A stretch of DNA of 64,000 nt, taken from NCBI RefSeq assembly GCF_022829295.1, contig NZ_JAKSYH010000114.1:62001-126000 (forward strand). Direction: 5' to 3'. Both the position numbers and the translations under genes were made by a program. Every line of letters begins with the position of its first letter. Within the stretch, counting starts at the first letter, position 1. Source of the stretch: Methylobacterium sp. J-088. Its GTDB lineage: Bacteria > Pseudomonadota > Alphaproteobacteria > Rhizobiales > Beijerinckiaceae. Below the pieces are notes generated by a model. The model was not told the DNA's origin and searched no databases. It saw only the letters and a program-made list of their open reading frames with translations. Positions 25,735-34,653 of this stretch are shown one piece after another.

Positions 25735-25995
25735 TTACATCCGGTGCATCATGCGGTGGCGCATGTCGCGACGCATCATGCGGCGCTCCATCCGATGGCG
25801 CATCATCCGATGCTCCATGCGATGCTCCATACGACGGCGCATCATGTGGCGCTCCATCCGGTCCATCTGAACGGTGCTGACCATGTCGGCGGGCGCGGCA
25901 ACGGCCCCGGGGGCGATCGGCGCGGCCGAGGCCGGCACCGCGACGGCGCTGCCCAGAACGGCGATCAGGGCGGCGGTAATGATCGAACGACGCAC
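25735..25995 (-). CDS. Exported Met/Arg/His-rich repeat protein
   Basis: Starting at GTG with AAGGATG upstream, this encodes 86 residues. Residues 1-25 are a signal peptide (RRSIITAALIAVLGSAVAVP, cleaved after ASA). A short linker (PIAPGAVAAPADMVSTVQ) leads to about 40 residues made almost only of Met, Arg and His, with a few Glu/Asp, in units like RMEHRM and RMMRRD. At the DNA level the region is a tract of CAT/GCG-type triplets with imperfect 12-18-base periodicity. Met/His-rich exported peptides can bind Cu, Ag or other soft metals, but no family was recognised. The start is uncertain because the frame is open well upstream. Confidence 0.65.
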   Translation of the reverse strand: MRRSIITAALIAVLGSAVAVPASAAPIAPGAVAAPADMVSTVQMDRMERHMMRRRMEHRMEHRMMRHRMERRMMRRDMRHRMMHRM

Positions 25996-26514
25996 GGAAG
26001 CATCCTTTCTCGCCGCCCCGGAGGGGACGGACATCCTTTGTGGCGCCGTCGCGGGAGCAGAATATCCCGAGGCACCGCCCAGGAAGCCGCGGACCGACAG
26101 GATGGTTCCACGGCCGGATCCGGATCGCCGTTCGCGCGTCCGGGGCCGGTGATGCCGACTTGCATCAGGGATCGCCGACTTCGCCAAGCTCCGCATCCCA
26201 ACCCGGAACACAGGAACGGCGAGGATTGGAATTTTCCTCGAAGAACCCAGCCTTAGATTACTACATCTATTCTAATTCCAATTATTTTACGGATATAATT
26301 TGGTACATATGACTTATACTTTCCAGAAACCGACGTCATATTTGATCGAAAAGATGACTTTTCAAATCAAGTTTTCCATCGTAGGTCGCGAGACACGCGC
26401 CAAGACCGACGCATGACCAATGGACCATGCGTTACTGGCAATATATTGCATTCGATAAACGAATCCACAACAATCGCCGCGCGATTAAGTCTGCGCACGA
26501 TTGGAGGCTCTACA
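25996..26514. other. Divergent AT-rich promoter region
   Basis: 519 bases between the leftward Met/Arg/His-rich gene and the rightward outer-membrane gene. From about 26230 to 26400 the sequence is strikingly AT-rich for this genome, which suits a strong regulated promoter of the outer-membrane protein or DNA of foreign origin. No gene seen. Confidence 0.5.
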
Positions 26515-28251
26515 ATGCATCGCACCGTCGGTTCGGGACTCCTCCTCATCCTGCTGTCGCAGACTGCGCTGGCCGCGGATCTCCCGCGTGCTTCGCAGCC
26601 GGATCTCGTCCTGGCGCCGCACTTCACGTGGTCGGGCGCTTATGGCGGCCTGTTCGCCGGGTACGGTGCGCTCGGCGGCGCCGCGCGCTTCATCTGCACG
26701 GATCAGGCCGGTCGAGCGGGTGGCGACTGCCCGATCCTCCCGTCGCGGTCAGCCACGGATGGGAGCTTCATCGGGGGCGGTGAGATCGGCTACAACTGGC
26801 AGGCGCCCGTCGGCCTCGTGGCCGGTGCCGCCGCGGATCACCAGTTCACCCGGCTGTGGGGCTACCGCCGACAGCAGGGCGACTTCTCGACCGCCGGGGG
26901 CTTCCCCATCCCGGACAGCGTCGCCAATTTCGGTCAGCGGCTGGACGACCTGACGACGGTCCGGGGTAAGCTCGGCTTCGCCATCGACCGGACCTTCGTC
27001 TACGCGACCGCCGGCTTGGCCGTCGGCAACGTCCGGATCGACAACAACCTGTCCCTGGTCTTGCGCGATGGCCTGAGGCTGCCGCCCGTGGCCACGTTCG
27101 ACGGTCGCGGCGGTGCGGTGCGCCTCGGCTACGTGGTCGGCGCCGGCATCGAGCATGCCTTGGGTGCGCGCCTCTCCGCGAAGGTCGAGGGTCTGTATTA
27201 CGATCTCGGCTCCCGGGCGGTCGTGCCCGGGCAGACGGCCGGAGACTTGCCCGGCTATCGCGCCGGCACCCGCGTCACGACGGACGGCTTCCTGGCCCGG
27301 GCCGGCCTGAACTACCGGTTCGGAGCCGCGCCCGATCTGCCGCCGACAGCAGCCGACGGACTCGCCGGCCCCGTAACCTGGACGCTCGAGGGCGGGCTGC
27401 GCTACTTCTTCAGCTCCGGCAGCCCCCGCGAGACGCTGAACGACAACTACCGACCGACGCAGGTGAATTCCCGGTTGATCTACGGCGGTTCGCAGGCCCA
27501 TGCCGGCGAGAGCTTCGCCCGGCTCGACCACAATCCCACCGGCCTGTTCGTCAAGGGCTTCCTCGGGACGGGCGGCGTCACGGACGGCCGCCTCTCGGAC
27601 GAGGATTTCCCGCCCGCTCTCAATCCGTATTCCAAGACGATCTCGACGATCAAGGACGGCGACATCAGCTATGGCGCGGTCGATTTCGGTTACGATCTGC
27701 TGCACCGGGACGGTTTCAAGCTCGGGGGCTTCTTCGGCTACCAGTCTTTCTCAGAGCTGTACAACGGGTACGGCTGCCGGCAGATCGCCGAGAGCCCGGG
27801 CTGCGTCCCCTCATACCCGGCCAACCTCAAAAGCCTCGGCGAGACCATGCAGTGGAACGCCCTGCGCGTCGGCGTGATCGGCGAGGCGCGGTTCGATCGC
27901 GTCCGGTTGAGCCTGGAGGGCGCCTACCTGCCGGTCGTGGCCGTGGACGGCGTCGATCGCCACTGGCTCCGGCCATCGATCAACCCGGGGCCCGAAGGGG
28001 GCCGGGGCGACGGCTATTTCCTGGAGGGCATCGTCTCCTACGACCTGACGCCCGCTGTCAGCGTCGGCGTCGGCGGGCGCTACTGGCGGATGCAGGCCGA
28101 CAAGGCGCAGACGACGTTCCCGTTTTCGCCGCCGAGCCCGATCAGGTTCGAGACCAACCGCTACGGCGGCTTCGTGCAGCTCTCCTACAGGCTGGCTGAT
28201 TTCGGTCTCGGCGAAGCGGGCGCCCAGCCGGCCCTGATCCGCAAGGATTGA
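26515..28251 (+). CDS. Outer-membrane beta-barrel protein, apparently two barrel domains
   Basis: A 578-residue outer-membrane protein. Signal peptide MHRTVGSGLLLILLSQTALAA, then an Omp25/porin-like barrel over about residues 35-255 (WSGAYGGLFAGYGALGG, VRGKLGFAIDRTFVYATAGLAVGN) ending in ARAGLNYRFG, the usual barrel terminus. A second set of amphipathic strands runs from TWTLEGGLRYFFSSG (near 285) to RYGGFVQLSYRLADFG near the C-terminus. The ATG at 26515 has GGAGG eight bases upstream and gives the signal peptide; the frame is open further upstream. Relatives in this order normally have only the first barrel. The role of the second part is unknown. Confidence 0.85.
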   Translation: MHRTVGSGLLLILLSQTALAADLPRASQPDLVLAPHFTWSGAYGGLFAGYGALGGAARFICTDQAGRAGGDCPILPSRSATDGSFIGGGEIGYNWQAPVGLVAGAAADHQFTRLWGYRRQQGDFSTAGGFPIPDSVANFGQRLDDLTTVRGKLGFAIDRTFVYATAGLAVGNVRIDNNLSLVLRDGLRLPPVATFDGRGGAVRLGYVVGAGIEHALGARLSAKVEGLYYDLGSRAVVPGQTAGDLPGYRAGTRVTTDGFLARAGLNYRFGAAPDLPPTAADGLAGPVTWTLEGGLRYFFSSGSPRETLNDNYRPTQVNSRLIYGGSQAHAGESFARLDHNPTGLFVKGFLGTGGVTDGRLSDEDFPPALNPYSKTISTIKDGDISYGAVDFGYDLLHRDGFKLGGFFGYQSFSELYNGYGCRQIAESPGCVPSYPANLKSLGETMQWNALRVGVIGEARFDRVRLSLEGAYLPVVAVDGVDRHWLRPSINPGPEGGRGDGYFLEGIVSYDLTPAVSVGVGGRYWRMQADKAQTTFPFSPPSPIRFETNRYGGFVQLSYRLADFGLGEAGAQPALIRKD

Positions 28252-28312
28252 GGCGCGCGACACAGGCTGTCTGCCGTACAGGATGGGCAGCCCCCGGCCC
28301 GAGGAGACGACG

Positions 28313-28987
28313 ATGCCGTTCCGACACCCATCGCGGCGGCCCGCCCTGCGGCGCGCCGCGGGACGCGCCGTCCGACTCGCGGCCGGCCTCGGGCTCGGCC
28401 TGATCCCGGGCCTCGCCCCCGCCCGGGCGCAGGCCGTCCCCGAGACCATTGTGGCGTGGCACTGCTACCGCAACGGCGCGGCTACGGTGCTGGCGACCGA
28501 GAAGACCGACTCGGTCGGCAGCAAGCTCCTGGTGCGCAAGCCCACGGCCGATCTCAAGACCGACTGCGCCGTTGAGCAGCGGCCGAGCGACCGCGTGCTC
28601 GGCGTCGACGACACCACGGACGAAGGGTCGTACACCTACATCGCCCTCGCCAAGGCGTTCCTGATCCTCGACAACGGGACGGGGCCGGACCGGGGGCTCG
28701 TGATCTACGCGGTTCCAGCGGGCCGCAAGCGCCTCGCTGTCGGCTACTCGGTCGCGGGATCCTGCGAACCGACCTCCGGGTGCCAGAGCGACGATTTCCG
28801 GATCGACGACACCGGCCTCACCTTCTGGCGGCAGATCGACGAGAAGCCCACGCCCAAGAATTGCCGGGGCTATGCGGGCTTCATGAAGACCACCGGCTCG
28901 GCCGCGCTCGAGGAGCGGTCGGTGTTCCGTTTTGCGAGCGGCACGGTCGAGGGCAGCGGCACGAAGCGGTGCACGGCCCGGCAGTAG
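28313..28987 (+). CDS. Exported hypothetical protein
   Basis: A 224-residue protein with a basic N-terminus and signal peptide (GRAVRLAAGLGLGLIPGLAPARAQA). The mature part contains four or more cysteines (WHCYRN, TDCAVE, SCEPTSGCQSDD, NCRGYAGFMK) suitable for disulfides in the periplasm. There is no membrane segment after the leader and no recognised family. The ATG with GAGGAG upstream is preferred over a Met 10 codons earlier. It follows the outer-membrane gene by about 60 bases on the same strand and could be cotranscribed. Function unknown. Confidence 0.75.
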   Translation: MPFRHPSRRPALRRAAGRAVRLAAGLGLGLIPGLAPARAQAVPETIVAWHCYRNGAATVLATEKTDSVGSKLLVRKPTADLKTDCAVEQRPSDRVLGVDDTTDEGSYTYIALAKAFLILDNGTGPDRGLVIYAVPAGRKRLAVGYSVAGSCEPTSGCQSDDFRIDDTGLTFWRQIDEKPTPKNCRGYAGFMKTTGSAALEERSVFRFASGTVEGSGTKRCTARQ

Positions 28988-29151
28988 CGCGTGTCCGGGG
29001 CCGCGCCCGATCGCGGCGCGATCGTCCGGCGCGGATGCCGCAGGGAGCTGGCAAGGAATCCGCAACTATCGGGTGAGAAAGCTGCGGCCCAACAGCACCG
29101 TCGGTGCGTTGGGGCGCGGTTCGCGCCGGTCGAACGGATCCGCCGGCGCAG

Positions 29152-32100
29152 ATGCACACAGACGCGCCGCCACCGGACTCTGACGGCCCACAGGCCACGC
29201 GCGGACCGGAGCCCTGGGACGCCGCCGCCGGATTCGGCCAGTGGCGCCTGGACCCGCGCACGCGCCGCGTCACCCGCTCGGCCGGGCTCGCGCGCCTTCT
29301 CGGGGTGCCAGAGAGCCGCGATCTCGCGTTCGAGGACCATTTCGCCAGCTATCATCCGGATGACCGCCCCGCCGTGATCGCGCGGGTCGAGGAAATCCTG
29401 TCCGGAGACCGGCCGGCGGTTCCCTATCAGGTGCGAACCCGCATCGTGCGTCCGGACGGGACCGTCCTCGACGCGATCATCCAGGGCGTGCCCGAATGCG
29501 GGCCCGACGGCGCGCTCGTCGCCCTGCACGGCATGCTCCTCGACGTGAGCGACCTCGTCCGGTCCGAGCGGCGCGCCCACGAGACCGACCGGCTCCTGCA
29601 CGGGACGCTGGACAGCATGGACCAGGGCCTTGTGGTGCTCGACGCCGCGCAGCGGGTCCGCGTGTTCAACCGCAGCGCCGCGGACCTGCTCGACCTGCCG
29701 GGCGACGTGCTGCGCGTCGGCGTCGCCTTCCCGGATATCCACGCCTACCAGCGCGCCCGGGGCGACTTCGCGGCGGCGGAATCCGGTCTGCGGCTCGGGC
29801 TCGCCGGCCGCGATTTGGGGGCGCTCCCGCCGCTGTTCGACTGGCGCCTGCCCACCGGGATCACCCTGGAGGTGCGCCGCTCGGCCCTGGCCGATGGCGG
29901 CGCGGTCCTGACCTTCACCGACGTGACGCAGCACCGGATCGCCGAGCAGGCGATGGAGGAGAGCGAGCGCCGCTACCGGCTGCTCACCGAGAACAGCACC
30001 GACATCGTGATCTGGTCGGACCTCAGCACCTGCCGCCGCTACGTCTCGCCCGCCATGCGCGCCGTCCTGGGCTACGATCCGGAGGATCTGGTCGGCACGC
30101 AGCCCCTCGACTTCGTCCATCCCGACGACGTGGCGGCCTACCGCGCCGTCCTCGATGACCTCACCGGCGGCCGCACCGAACAGGCCCTGACCTGCCAGCG
30201 CTACCGGCACCGGGACGGAACGTGGGTCTGGCTCGAGATCTCCTTCAGCCTGACCCACGATCGGGCGACCGGGGCGGCCGATGGCTACGTCGCGACCCTG
30301 CGGGACGTGAGCGGCCGCAAGGCCGCCGAGGATGCGCTCCGCCTGAGCGAGGCGCGCTACCGGGCGCTCGCGGACGCGCTGCCGCAGCTCGTCTGGATCG
30401 CCAGCACCGAGACCGGGGAGGCGACCTACGTCAACCGGCGCTTCGAGGATTACTACGGCCCGATCGGGCCGTCCCGGGCCGCACGCCTGGCCTGCAACCA
30501 TCCCGAGGATGCGGAGCGGATGGAGCAGCTGTGGCGCAATGCGCGCGCGCAGCGGACCGGCTACGAGGTCGAGGGGCGGATGCGGCGGCACGACGGCGCC
30601 TATCGCTGGCACAAGGTCGTGGTCCTGCCGATCTGGCAGGGCGAGGCGATGGTCGGGATGCTCGGCACCGCCCTGGACATCGACGAGATCGTGACGGCCC
30701 GGCGCGCCGTCGAGGAGGCGAGCGGCCTGCTGCGCCTCGCCCAGCAGGCCGCCAAGGCGGGCACGTGGCACCTCGACCTCGACAGCGGCCGGATCACGTG
30801 GTCCGTCGAGAGCGCGCGCCTGCACGGGATCGAGACCGATCGGGAGTACGAACTCGACGCGCAGACTTGGCTGACCCTGATCGACCGGCAGGACGGCGCC
30901 CGCGCCCTGGAGGCCGCCGCGGCGGCCGCCGAAACGGGCGAGACGTTCTCGATCGAGTTCCGGGTCCCGGATCCGAAGGGCGGCGTGCGCTGGATCAACG
31001 GCGTCGGGCGCGCCGCCCCCGGACCGGACGGGCGCGCGCGGCGGGTCATCGGCCTCAACCTCGACGTGACCGCCCGGAAGGTCGCCGAGGCGGACCTCCT
31101 CGCCGCGAAGGCCGTGGCGGACGCGGCGCGGCTGGAGGCCGAGCGCGCGAGCGCGGCCAAGAGCGAGTTCCTGGCCGCGATGAGCCACGAGATCCGCACA
31201 CCGCTGAACGGTGTGATCGGCTATGCCGACCTGCTCCTCGACGAGACCGATCTCGGGCCGGCGGCGCGCCGGCATGCCGACCGCATCCGCACCGCCGGGG
31301 CGGCGCTCCTGACGGTGGTCAACGACGTGCTCGACTTCTCGAAGGTCGAGGCCGGGCAGATCGAGATCGTGCCCCGGCCGTTCGCCCTCGAAGCGCTCAT
31401 CGACAACGCGGTCTCGATCGTGCGCCCCTCGGCCGAGCGCAAGGGCCTCACCCTCGCCGTCACCTGCGGGTCGGACCTGCCGGACTGGGTCGAGGGCGAC
31501 GAGGACCGCCTGCGTCAGGTTCTGCTCAACCTGCTCACCAACGCGGTGAAGTTCACCGCGGCGGGACGCATCGGTCTGACGATCCTGACCGGCCTGCACA
31601 GCCTGCGCTTCGAGATCCACGATACCGGGATCGGCATCCCGGCGGACAAGTGCGACCGCCTGTTCCGGCGGTTCTCGCAGGTCGACGGCTCGATCAGCCG
31701 CGAATACGGCGGAACCGGGCTGGGCCTCGCCATCTCGAAGTCGCTCGTGGAGCTGATGGGCGGAACGATCGGCGTCGCGAGTGCGGTGGGGTGCGGCTCG
31801 ATCTTCTGGTTCGAGGCGGTTTTGCCCGCGGCAATGCCGGCAGCCCCGGTCGCGGCGGCCTCTGCCGCGACCGTCCGCGCGACCGGCAAGCGCCTGCTGC
31901 TGGCCGAGGACGTGCCGCTGAACCAGGATCTCGCCCGGACGATCCTCGAACGGGCGGGGCACGCGGTGGACGTGGTGGGCGACGGGGTCGACGCGGTCGC
32001 CGCCGTCCAGGCCCGGACCTACGACCTCGTGCTCATGGACGTGCAGATGCCCGTGATGGACGGGATCGCGGCGACCCGGCGGATCCGCGCGCTGGGCGCC

Positions 32101-32598
32101 CCGCGGGGCCGGCTGCCGATCGTGGCGATGACCGCGAACGTCCTGCCGGAGCAGGTGGCCGAATTGCGCGCCGCCGGCCTCGACGACCATGTCGGCAAGC
32201 CGTTCCGGGTCCAGACCCTGCTCGCCGTGATCGACCGCTGGACCGGCGCGCCTGGGGAGCCGGAGCGCCCCGCCGGCACGATCGACCACGCCGTCCTCAA
32301 CGAGATGACCGAAATGGTCGGCCGCGCGCGGATGAACGACCTGCTGGCGATGCTGGCGAAGGAACTCACCCAGCGATTCGGGGCGGCCGCGCCGGAGGCG
32401 AGCCGCGACCGGCTCATGCTCGACGCCCACGCGATGGTGTCGGCGGCCAGCATGGTGGGCTTCGCCGGTCTCGCCGAGACCTGCCGGGCGGTCGAGGCCG
32501 CCTGCCGGACGGGGGCGGATGTCGCGCCGATGCTCGGCACGCTCCGGGCCCGCACGGCGGTCACGCTCGCCGAGATCGAGGCCCTGCGGGCGGCCTGA
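29152..32598 (+). CDS. Hybrid sensor histidine kinase/response regulator with five PAS domains
   Basis: A soluble 1148-residue hybrid kinase. Five PAS/PAC units occupy roughly residues 22-135, 145-265, 266-397, 400-525 and 525-655. The dimerisation/phosphoacceptor domain has His679 in [13 protein letters not shown], and the ATPase domain shows [17 protein letters not shown] and [10 protein letters not shown]. The receiver domain has Asp963 in [13 protein letters not shown] and the Lys in GKPF. A C-terminal Hpt-like segment has a candidate His1093 in [15 protein letters not shown]. No transmembrane segment is visible, so it senses a cytoplasmic signal. No partner regulator gene is adjacent. 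The ATG at 29152 is chosen; a Met 16 codons earlier is possible. Confidence 0.93.
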   Translation: MHTDAPPPDSDGPQATRGPEPWDAAAGFGQWRLDPRTRRVTRSAGLARLLGVPESRDLAFEDHFASYHPDDRPAVIARVEEILSGDRPAVPYQVRTRIVRPDGTVLDAIIQGVPECGPDGALVALHGMLLDVSDLVRSERRAHETDRLLHGTLDSMDQGLVVLDAAQRVRVFNRSAADLLDLPGDVLRVGVAFPDIHAYQRARGDFAAAESGLRLGLAGRDLGALPPLFDWRLPTGITLEVRRSALADGGAVLTFTDVTQHRIAEQAMEESERRYRLLTENSTDIVIWSDLSTCRRYVSPAMRAVLGYDPEDLVGTQPLDFVHPDDVAAYRAVLDDLTGGRTEQALTCQRYRHRDGTWVWLEISFSLTHDRATGAADGYVATLRDVSGRKAAEDALRLSEARYRALADALPQLVWIASTETGEATYVNRRFEDYYGPIGPSRAARLACNHPEDAERMEQLWRNARAQRTGYEVEGRMRRHDGAYRWHKVVVLPIWQGEAMVGMLGTALDIDEIVTARRAVEEASGLLRLAQQAAKAGTWHLDLDSGRITWSVESARLHGIETDREYELDAQTWLTLIDRQDGARALEAAAAAAETGETFSIEFRVPDPKGGVRWINGVGRAAPGPDGRARRVIGLNLDVTARKVAEADLLAAKAVADAARLEAERASAAKSEFLAAMSHEIRTPLNGVIGYADLLLDETDLGPAARRHADRIRTAGAALLTVVNDVLDFSKVEAGQIEIVPRPFALEALIDNAVSIVRPSAERKGLTLAVTCGSDLPDWVEGDEDRLRQVLLNLLTNAVKFTAAGRIGLTILTGLHSLRFEIHDTGIGIPADKCDRLFRRFSQVDGSISREYGGTGLGLAISKSLVELMGGTIGVASAVGCGSIFWFEAVLPAAMPAAPVAAASAATVRATGKRLLLAEDVPLNQDLARTILERAGHAVDVVGDGVDAVAAVQARTYDLVLMDVQMPVMDGIAATRRIRALGAPRGRLPIVAMTANVLPEQVAELRAAGLDDHVGKPFRVQTLLAVIDRWTGAPGEPERPAGTIDHAVLNEMTEMVGRARMNDLLAMLAKELTQRFGAAAPEASRDRLMLDAHAMVSAASMVGFAGLAETCRAVEAACRTGADVAPMLGTLRARTAVTLAEIEALRAA

Positions 32599-32634
32599 AG
32601 GCCGGGGGCGGCCTGAAGCCGGCCGGACCGGCGC

Positions 32635-33204
32635 CTACGCGGGCGACAGCGGCACGTGCTGGACGGCGCGGATCCGGCGGCGGTGGTGGGGGTGCCGGCG
32701 CCACTTCAGCACGGCATAGCGCAGCCGGCTGTAATAGGCGTAGAGGCGCGACCGGTGCTGGCGCCGGTGAGCGAGATGGATGCGGGCGGACCGCGCCGGG
32801 GCGGCGACGCGGCTCGCCAGGGCTGTCGGCGCCACGGCGGCGGGCCTCGCGTTCAGGACGGCGACCGGATCCACGTAGTTCACCCGGCGCACGGCCGAGG
32901 CACTGCTATAGATCGCGCTCGGCGCCCCGCCGCAGCCCACGCAGAGGGACCCGTTGAGGCGGCTCCAGAGGCGCTGCTCCCGCTCCAGGACATGCCGGTC
33001 CTTCACGTCCGACAATTCGACCGGCGACCGCAGCAGCGTCGCGCGGCTTCCGAAATTCGGCTTCTTGAGGATGAGGCCGAGATCGTCGGGCACCTCCAGC
33101 ATCGGCAGCCGAACCTGCTTCGGCTTCGCATGGACCGGGACCGGGAGGACGACCATCGACGCCAGCAGGGACAGCACTGCGGATTTGAGCGCGAAACGGC
33201 GCAT
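32635..33204 (-). CDS. Exported hypothetical protein with basic C-terminus
   Basis: A 189-residue protein. The signal peptide is RFALKSAVLSLLASMVVLPV, cleaved near VHAKP. The mature N-terminus (PKQVRLPMLEVPDDLGLILKK) and the central SRLNGSLCVGCGGAPSAIY segment with a CVGC pair look structured. The last 45 residues are very rich in Arg and His (HLAHRRQHRSRLYAYYSRL, KWRRHPHHRRRIR). I recognise no family. It converges with the hybrid kinase gene. Cell-envelope or nucleic-acid contact by the basic tail is possible, but is inference. Confidence 0.7.
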   Translation of the reverse strand: MRRFALKSAVLSLLASMVVLPVPVHAKPKQVRLPMLEVPDDLGLILKKPNFGSRATLLRSPVELSDVKDRHVLEREQRLWSRLNGSLCVGCGGAPSAIYSSASAVRRVNYVDPVAVLNARPAAVAPTALASRVAAPARSARIHLAHRRQHRSRLYAYYSRLRYAVLKWRRHPHHRRRIRAVQHVPLSPA

Positions 33205-33689
33205 CCTGGTCTCCGGTCTGCGTGGACCTCTTCACATAGCGTCAAATCTGCAGGTTCCCTACACCTAATTTTTCTGCGGAATATCCAAAATCACTCGCCA
33301 GTTCCGCCAACTCACGGCCAACACTAAGAATACGACTGCGTCTCAGTAGCGGTTGCGGAGATCAGTCAGGCACAGACCGCGCAGGGCGGCGGCCGGGATC
33401 CGTGCGAACCCGGGCCGGGCATTCATGTCCTGCGCGAAGGACAGAGCCTGTACCCAGGTTTGCCGTCTAACGGTCGCCCGGCGATTGCCGCGGCGCGGTC
33501 CGGGATCGGAACGCATCGCCGCCGCGTGCCGCCCGTCGAGCCCGGCGCCGCACGCGCAGGCTGAATGCAGGCGAGGCATACACCTGCTGTAGACAGGCTG
33601 CGCCCGATCATCGATTTCCAGTTGAAATGTCGCGGGGGCGCACGGGCGACGGGAAACGGGACGGCCTGGTCGGGCAAGGGACGGTTCAG
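33205..33689. other. Intergenic region, nothing firm
   Basis: 485 bases between divergent genes. A leftward open frame ending at 33343 (ending LRGLCLTDLRNRY) could be a very small protein but lacks a clear ribosome-binding site or family. Otherwise I see only promoter-like AT-richer sequence near 33240-33310. Confidence 0.4.
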
Positions 33690-34289
33690 ATGGATCAAGC
33701 GGCGGACGACGTCGTATCCGAGGCCGCGCTCGCCGCAGCCCTCGAAGCCTCCGGCGGCGTCGGCTTCTGGAGGTGGGACATTCCCGAGGACACGGCGCGC
33801 GCCGATCCGGTGAGTGCCCTGCTGTTCAACATCAGCCCCGCCCGCTCGCGCGCCGGCGTCAGCCTCTCGGAGATCCTGAAGGCGGTCCATCCGGGCGATC
33901 AGGCGCATATCTCGCAGGTCATCCTGGACTGTGTTCAGTCCGGCGGCTCCTACACGGCCGAGTACCGCGTGTGCTCGCCGACGGGCCGGCTGCGCTGGCT
34001 CTTCACCCGCGGGCATTTCCACCTGGACGAGCAGGGCCGCCCGACCACGGGCTGCGGGGTGATCGTCGAGATTTCGGACAGCAAGTCCGCCGGCACGGCC
34101 TTCGCGCAACGCGATGGAACCCTGATCGACGCCCTCAACCGAGCCGCGGACCTGTGCCTGTCCCTGCACGACGCGCTCTCGAAGTTCGGTGAGGCGCCCA
34201 TGCTGGCGCTGGCCGAGACCCTGCTGATCGAGATCGGCCGGCACTTGGCGGCGCGGCAGCGGATCGCGCGCGGCCATGCCCTGCATTGA
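33690..34289 (+). CDS. Single-PAS-domain protein
   Basis: A 199-residue protein with one PAS/PAC unit over residues about 10-130 (GGVGFWRWDIPEDTARADPV, AEYRVCSPTGRLRWLFTRGH, GRPTTGCGVIVEISD) and a helical C-terminal region of about 65 residues. It has no kinase, cyclase or helix-turn-helix output domain, so it may act by protein-protein contact, for example as an input module for another kinase. The start is an ATG giving MDQAADD; the frame is open 21 codons further upstream. The hybrid kinase 1.1 kb upstream has PAS domains of similar type. Confidence 0.8.
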   Translation: MDQAADDVVSEAALAAALEASGGVGFWRWDIPEDTARADPVSALLFNISPARSRAGVSLSEILKAVHPGDQAHISQVILDCVQSGGSYTAEYRVCSPTGRLRWLFTRGHFHLDEQGRPTTGCGVIVEISDSKSAGTAFAQRDGTLIDALNRAADLCLSLHDALSKFGEAPMLALAETLLIEIGRHLAARQRIARGHALH

Positions 34290-34355
34290 CCGGCCCCGAG
34301 CCCTTGTCGTGACACGCTCTGCGCCGAACCGGGGGCCACTTCGGCGGAGAGCGCC

Positions 34356-34529
34356 CTAATAAAGCTCCCGGATCGTCCGCGCGATGCGCGCGGCCTCGTC
34401 GACCTCCACCGGCCGCCCGGTGTCGTCGGGCAGGCCGGGCCCCGTCTGCGCGATGGTCGCGTCGCGCGGGCGCCCGCTCTGCCCGTCCGAGATCGGCGGC
34501 TCCTTCGACCTGTCGCGTTCCTGATCCAT
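34356..34529 (-). CDS. Small acidic/hydrophilic hypothetical protein
   Basis: A 57-residue protein preceded by AGGAGG seven bases before the ATG, a strong ribosome-binding site. The sequence is hydrophilic and Asp/Arg/Pro-rich (DQERDRSKEPPISDGQSGRP) and ends VDEAARIARTIRELY, probably a short helix. Such small proteins are common in this group, and I know no function for it. Confidence 0.6.
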   Translation of the reverse strand: MDQERDRSKEPPISDGQSGRPRDATIAQTGPGLPDDTGRPVEVDEAARIARTIRELY

Positions 34530-34653
34530 CGGCCCCTCCTGGCGCGGGACAGCGTCGCCTCGGCTCAACCCGCACTGCGCCGGTCGGCGGTCGCGCGGCC
34601 GTGCGGCGTGCGCTCCGGGAGGAGGGGTTGGCGGACTCCCCCGGCTCCGTCGA

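Noticed and set aside
25740..25865. CRISPR-like periodic repeat
   Set aside because: The periodicity comes from codons for Met/Arg/His in one open frame; there are no equal-length spacers and no cas genes.
28870..32430. A nearly 1,190-codon open frame antisense to the hybrid kinase
   Set aside because: The sense strand has complete PAS, kinase and receiver domains; the antisense product has none and is compositionally biased.
33343..33579. Possible small leftward gene between divergent genes
   Set aside because: No clear ribosome-binding site and an Arg/Cys/Gly-rich N-terminus; noted only as part of the intergenic entry.
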